This document shows positions 63,513 to 64,000 of a DNA stretch of 64,000 bases, piece by piece. Each line of letters opens with the position of its first letter. Position 1 is the stretch's first letter. The translations under genes and the position numbers were made by a program. The DNA is from Ignavibacteriota bacterium (GTDB lineage Bacteria > Bacteroidota > Ignavibacteria > Ignavibacteriales > Melioribacteraceae). Location of the stretch: assembly GCA_016708125.1 (NCBI GenBank), contig JADJGF010000001.1, forward strand, positions 1,324,001 through 1,388,000, written 5' to 3'. A model generated the notes under the pieces. It was not told where the DNA came from and did no database searches. It saw nothing but the letters and a program-made list of their open reading frames with translations.

Positions 63513-64000
63513 TCAATAATTTTGAAATGAAATATTTTCCAATAATTTTTCTAGGTTTTCAAATATTATTGTTCCGGTTTTTTTTAATATTTCTACATTT
63601 TGGTGCCCGTTAGCAATTAAAATACAATCGGCGCCAATTTCCTGCGAAACTTCAAAATCATGAATTGTATCTCCAATCATCAAAGTTTCACCGTGACCGT
63701 TTCCAATAATTTTCATTAAATTAATTCCGAGTTCCAACTTTCCGGCTGCGTAAATATTATCTAATCCAACAATATGTGAAAAATATTTCTTTAAGTTAAA
63801 TTTTTCTGTCATTTCAACTAATTTATCTTGTTTATATGCAGAAAGTAAAGACTGCTCAATTCCTAAACTTTTAATTTTTTCTATTGTTTCAATCAATCCA
63901 TCGTGAAGTGAACATTCATATTTTCTCTCTTCATATTCATCCATCCATTCTTTTCCCACAATTTCATAAGATTCCTTTTCAAAATCAAAACCGGCAGCTA
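63513..64000 (-). CDS. HAD-family phosphatase, 5' end outside window
   Basis: The frame is open through the right edge: upstream of an internal GTG at 63959 it reads AAGFDFEKESYEIVGKEW without a stop, so the true start and the DxDGT motif I lie beyond the window. Visible are motif II (SLLSAYKQ), a lysine region, and motif IV GDTIHDFEVSQEIGADCILIANGHQ, typical of the phosphoglycolate phosphatase-like (Gph/PgpH) group. The substrate cannot be assigned. Confidence 0.85.
   Translation of the reverse strand, partial: AAGFDFEKESYEIVGKEWMDEYEERKYECSLHDGLIETIEKIKSLGIEQSLLSAYKQDKLVEMTEKFNLKKYFSHIVGLDNIYAAGKLELGINLMKIIGNGHGETLMIGDTIHDFEVSQEIGADCILIANGHQNVEILKKTGTIIFENLEKLLENISFQNY

Noticed and set aside
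1..64000. tRNA, rRNA or tmRNA genes
   Set aside because: No cloverleaf with a TTCGAnnC-type T-arm and matching acceptor ends, and no rRNA-like stretch was noticed on either strand; a covariance-model search would be decisive.

Overview
The window is AT-rich DNA from what looks like an Ignavibacteria-type bacterium (Ignavibacteriota, on the Bacteroidota/Chlorobiota side). The support is indirect: two exported proteins end in a type IX secretion (T9SS) sorting domain with the SAYPNPFN motif, a TonB-dependent receptor is paired with a DUF4249 lipoprotein, many lipoproteins and outer-membrane barrels are present, and coding density is high with an A/T-biased third codon position. I saw no rRNA, tRNA or CRISPR array.

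Layout. 1-11.3 kb holds housekeeping and envelope genes: a metallophosphoesterase cut by the window edge, rsgA, SdpI- and PsiE-type membrane proteins, a Gfo/Idh/MocA oxidoreductase, a TonB receptor/DUF4249 pair, a lipoprotein with two calcium-loop-like repeats, a TetR regulator and the agmatine-to-putrescine pair aguA/aguB. 11.3-17.7 kb holds a Tat-exported oxidoreductase broken by a -1 frameshift at an A AAA AAG site, a GH43-like glycosidase, a less AT-rich MjaI-like restriction-modification pair whose methylase carries a nuclease-like tail, a serine hydrolase and a pirin. 17.9-21.5 kb holds a chemoreceptor split by one in-frame stop, then small stress-type proteins. 21.6-32.7 kb encodes large secreted proteins: two tandem VIT-like T9SS proteins, an acyltransferase, and two related proteins of which one keeps and one has lost an HExxH motif.

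33-57 kb is dominated by signal transduction: four chemoreceptors in the whole window (one broken), a bacteriohemerythrin, CheW, and several two-component systems. These include a tightly packed kinase / sigma54 activator / coiled-coil / barrel operon and an eight-PAS kinase with an exact 240-residue internal duplication. Inside this block is a second restriction-modification system. Its methylase carries an N-terminal MerR-like helix-turn-helix, its start codon is preceded by four 10-bp direct repeats, and a fifth copy of the same motif lies in front of the endonuclease gene. This is the strongest candidate here for an uncharacterised regulatory circuit.

57-64 kb holds two exported proteins, exported MsrB and MsrA, an esterase, a membrane-bound PAS kinase and a HAD phosphatase cut by the right edge. 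msrB and the esterase are bracketed by a pair of roughly 138-bp inverted repeats built from MITE-like units. Two genes carry single-site lesions (frameshift, nonsense); sequencing or assembly error cannot be excluded from this sequence alone.
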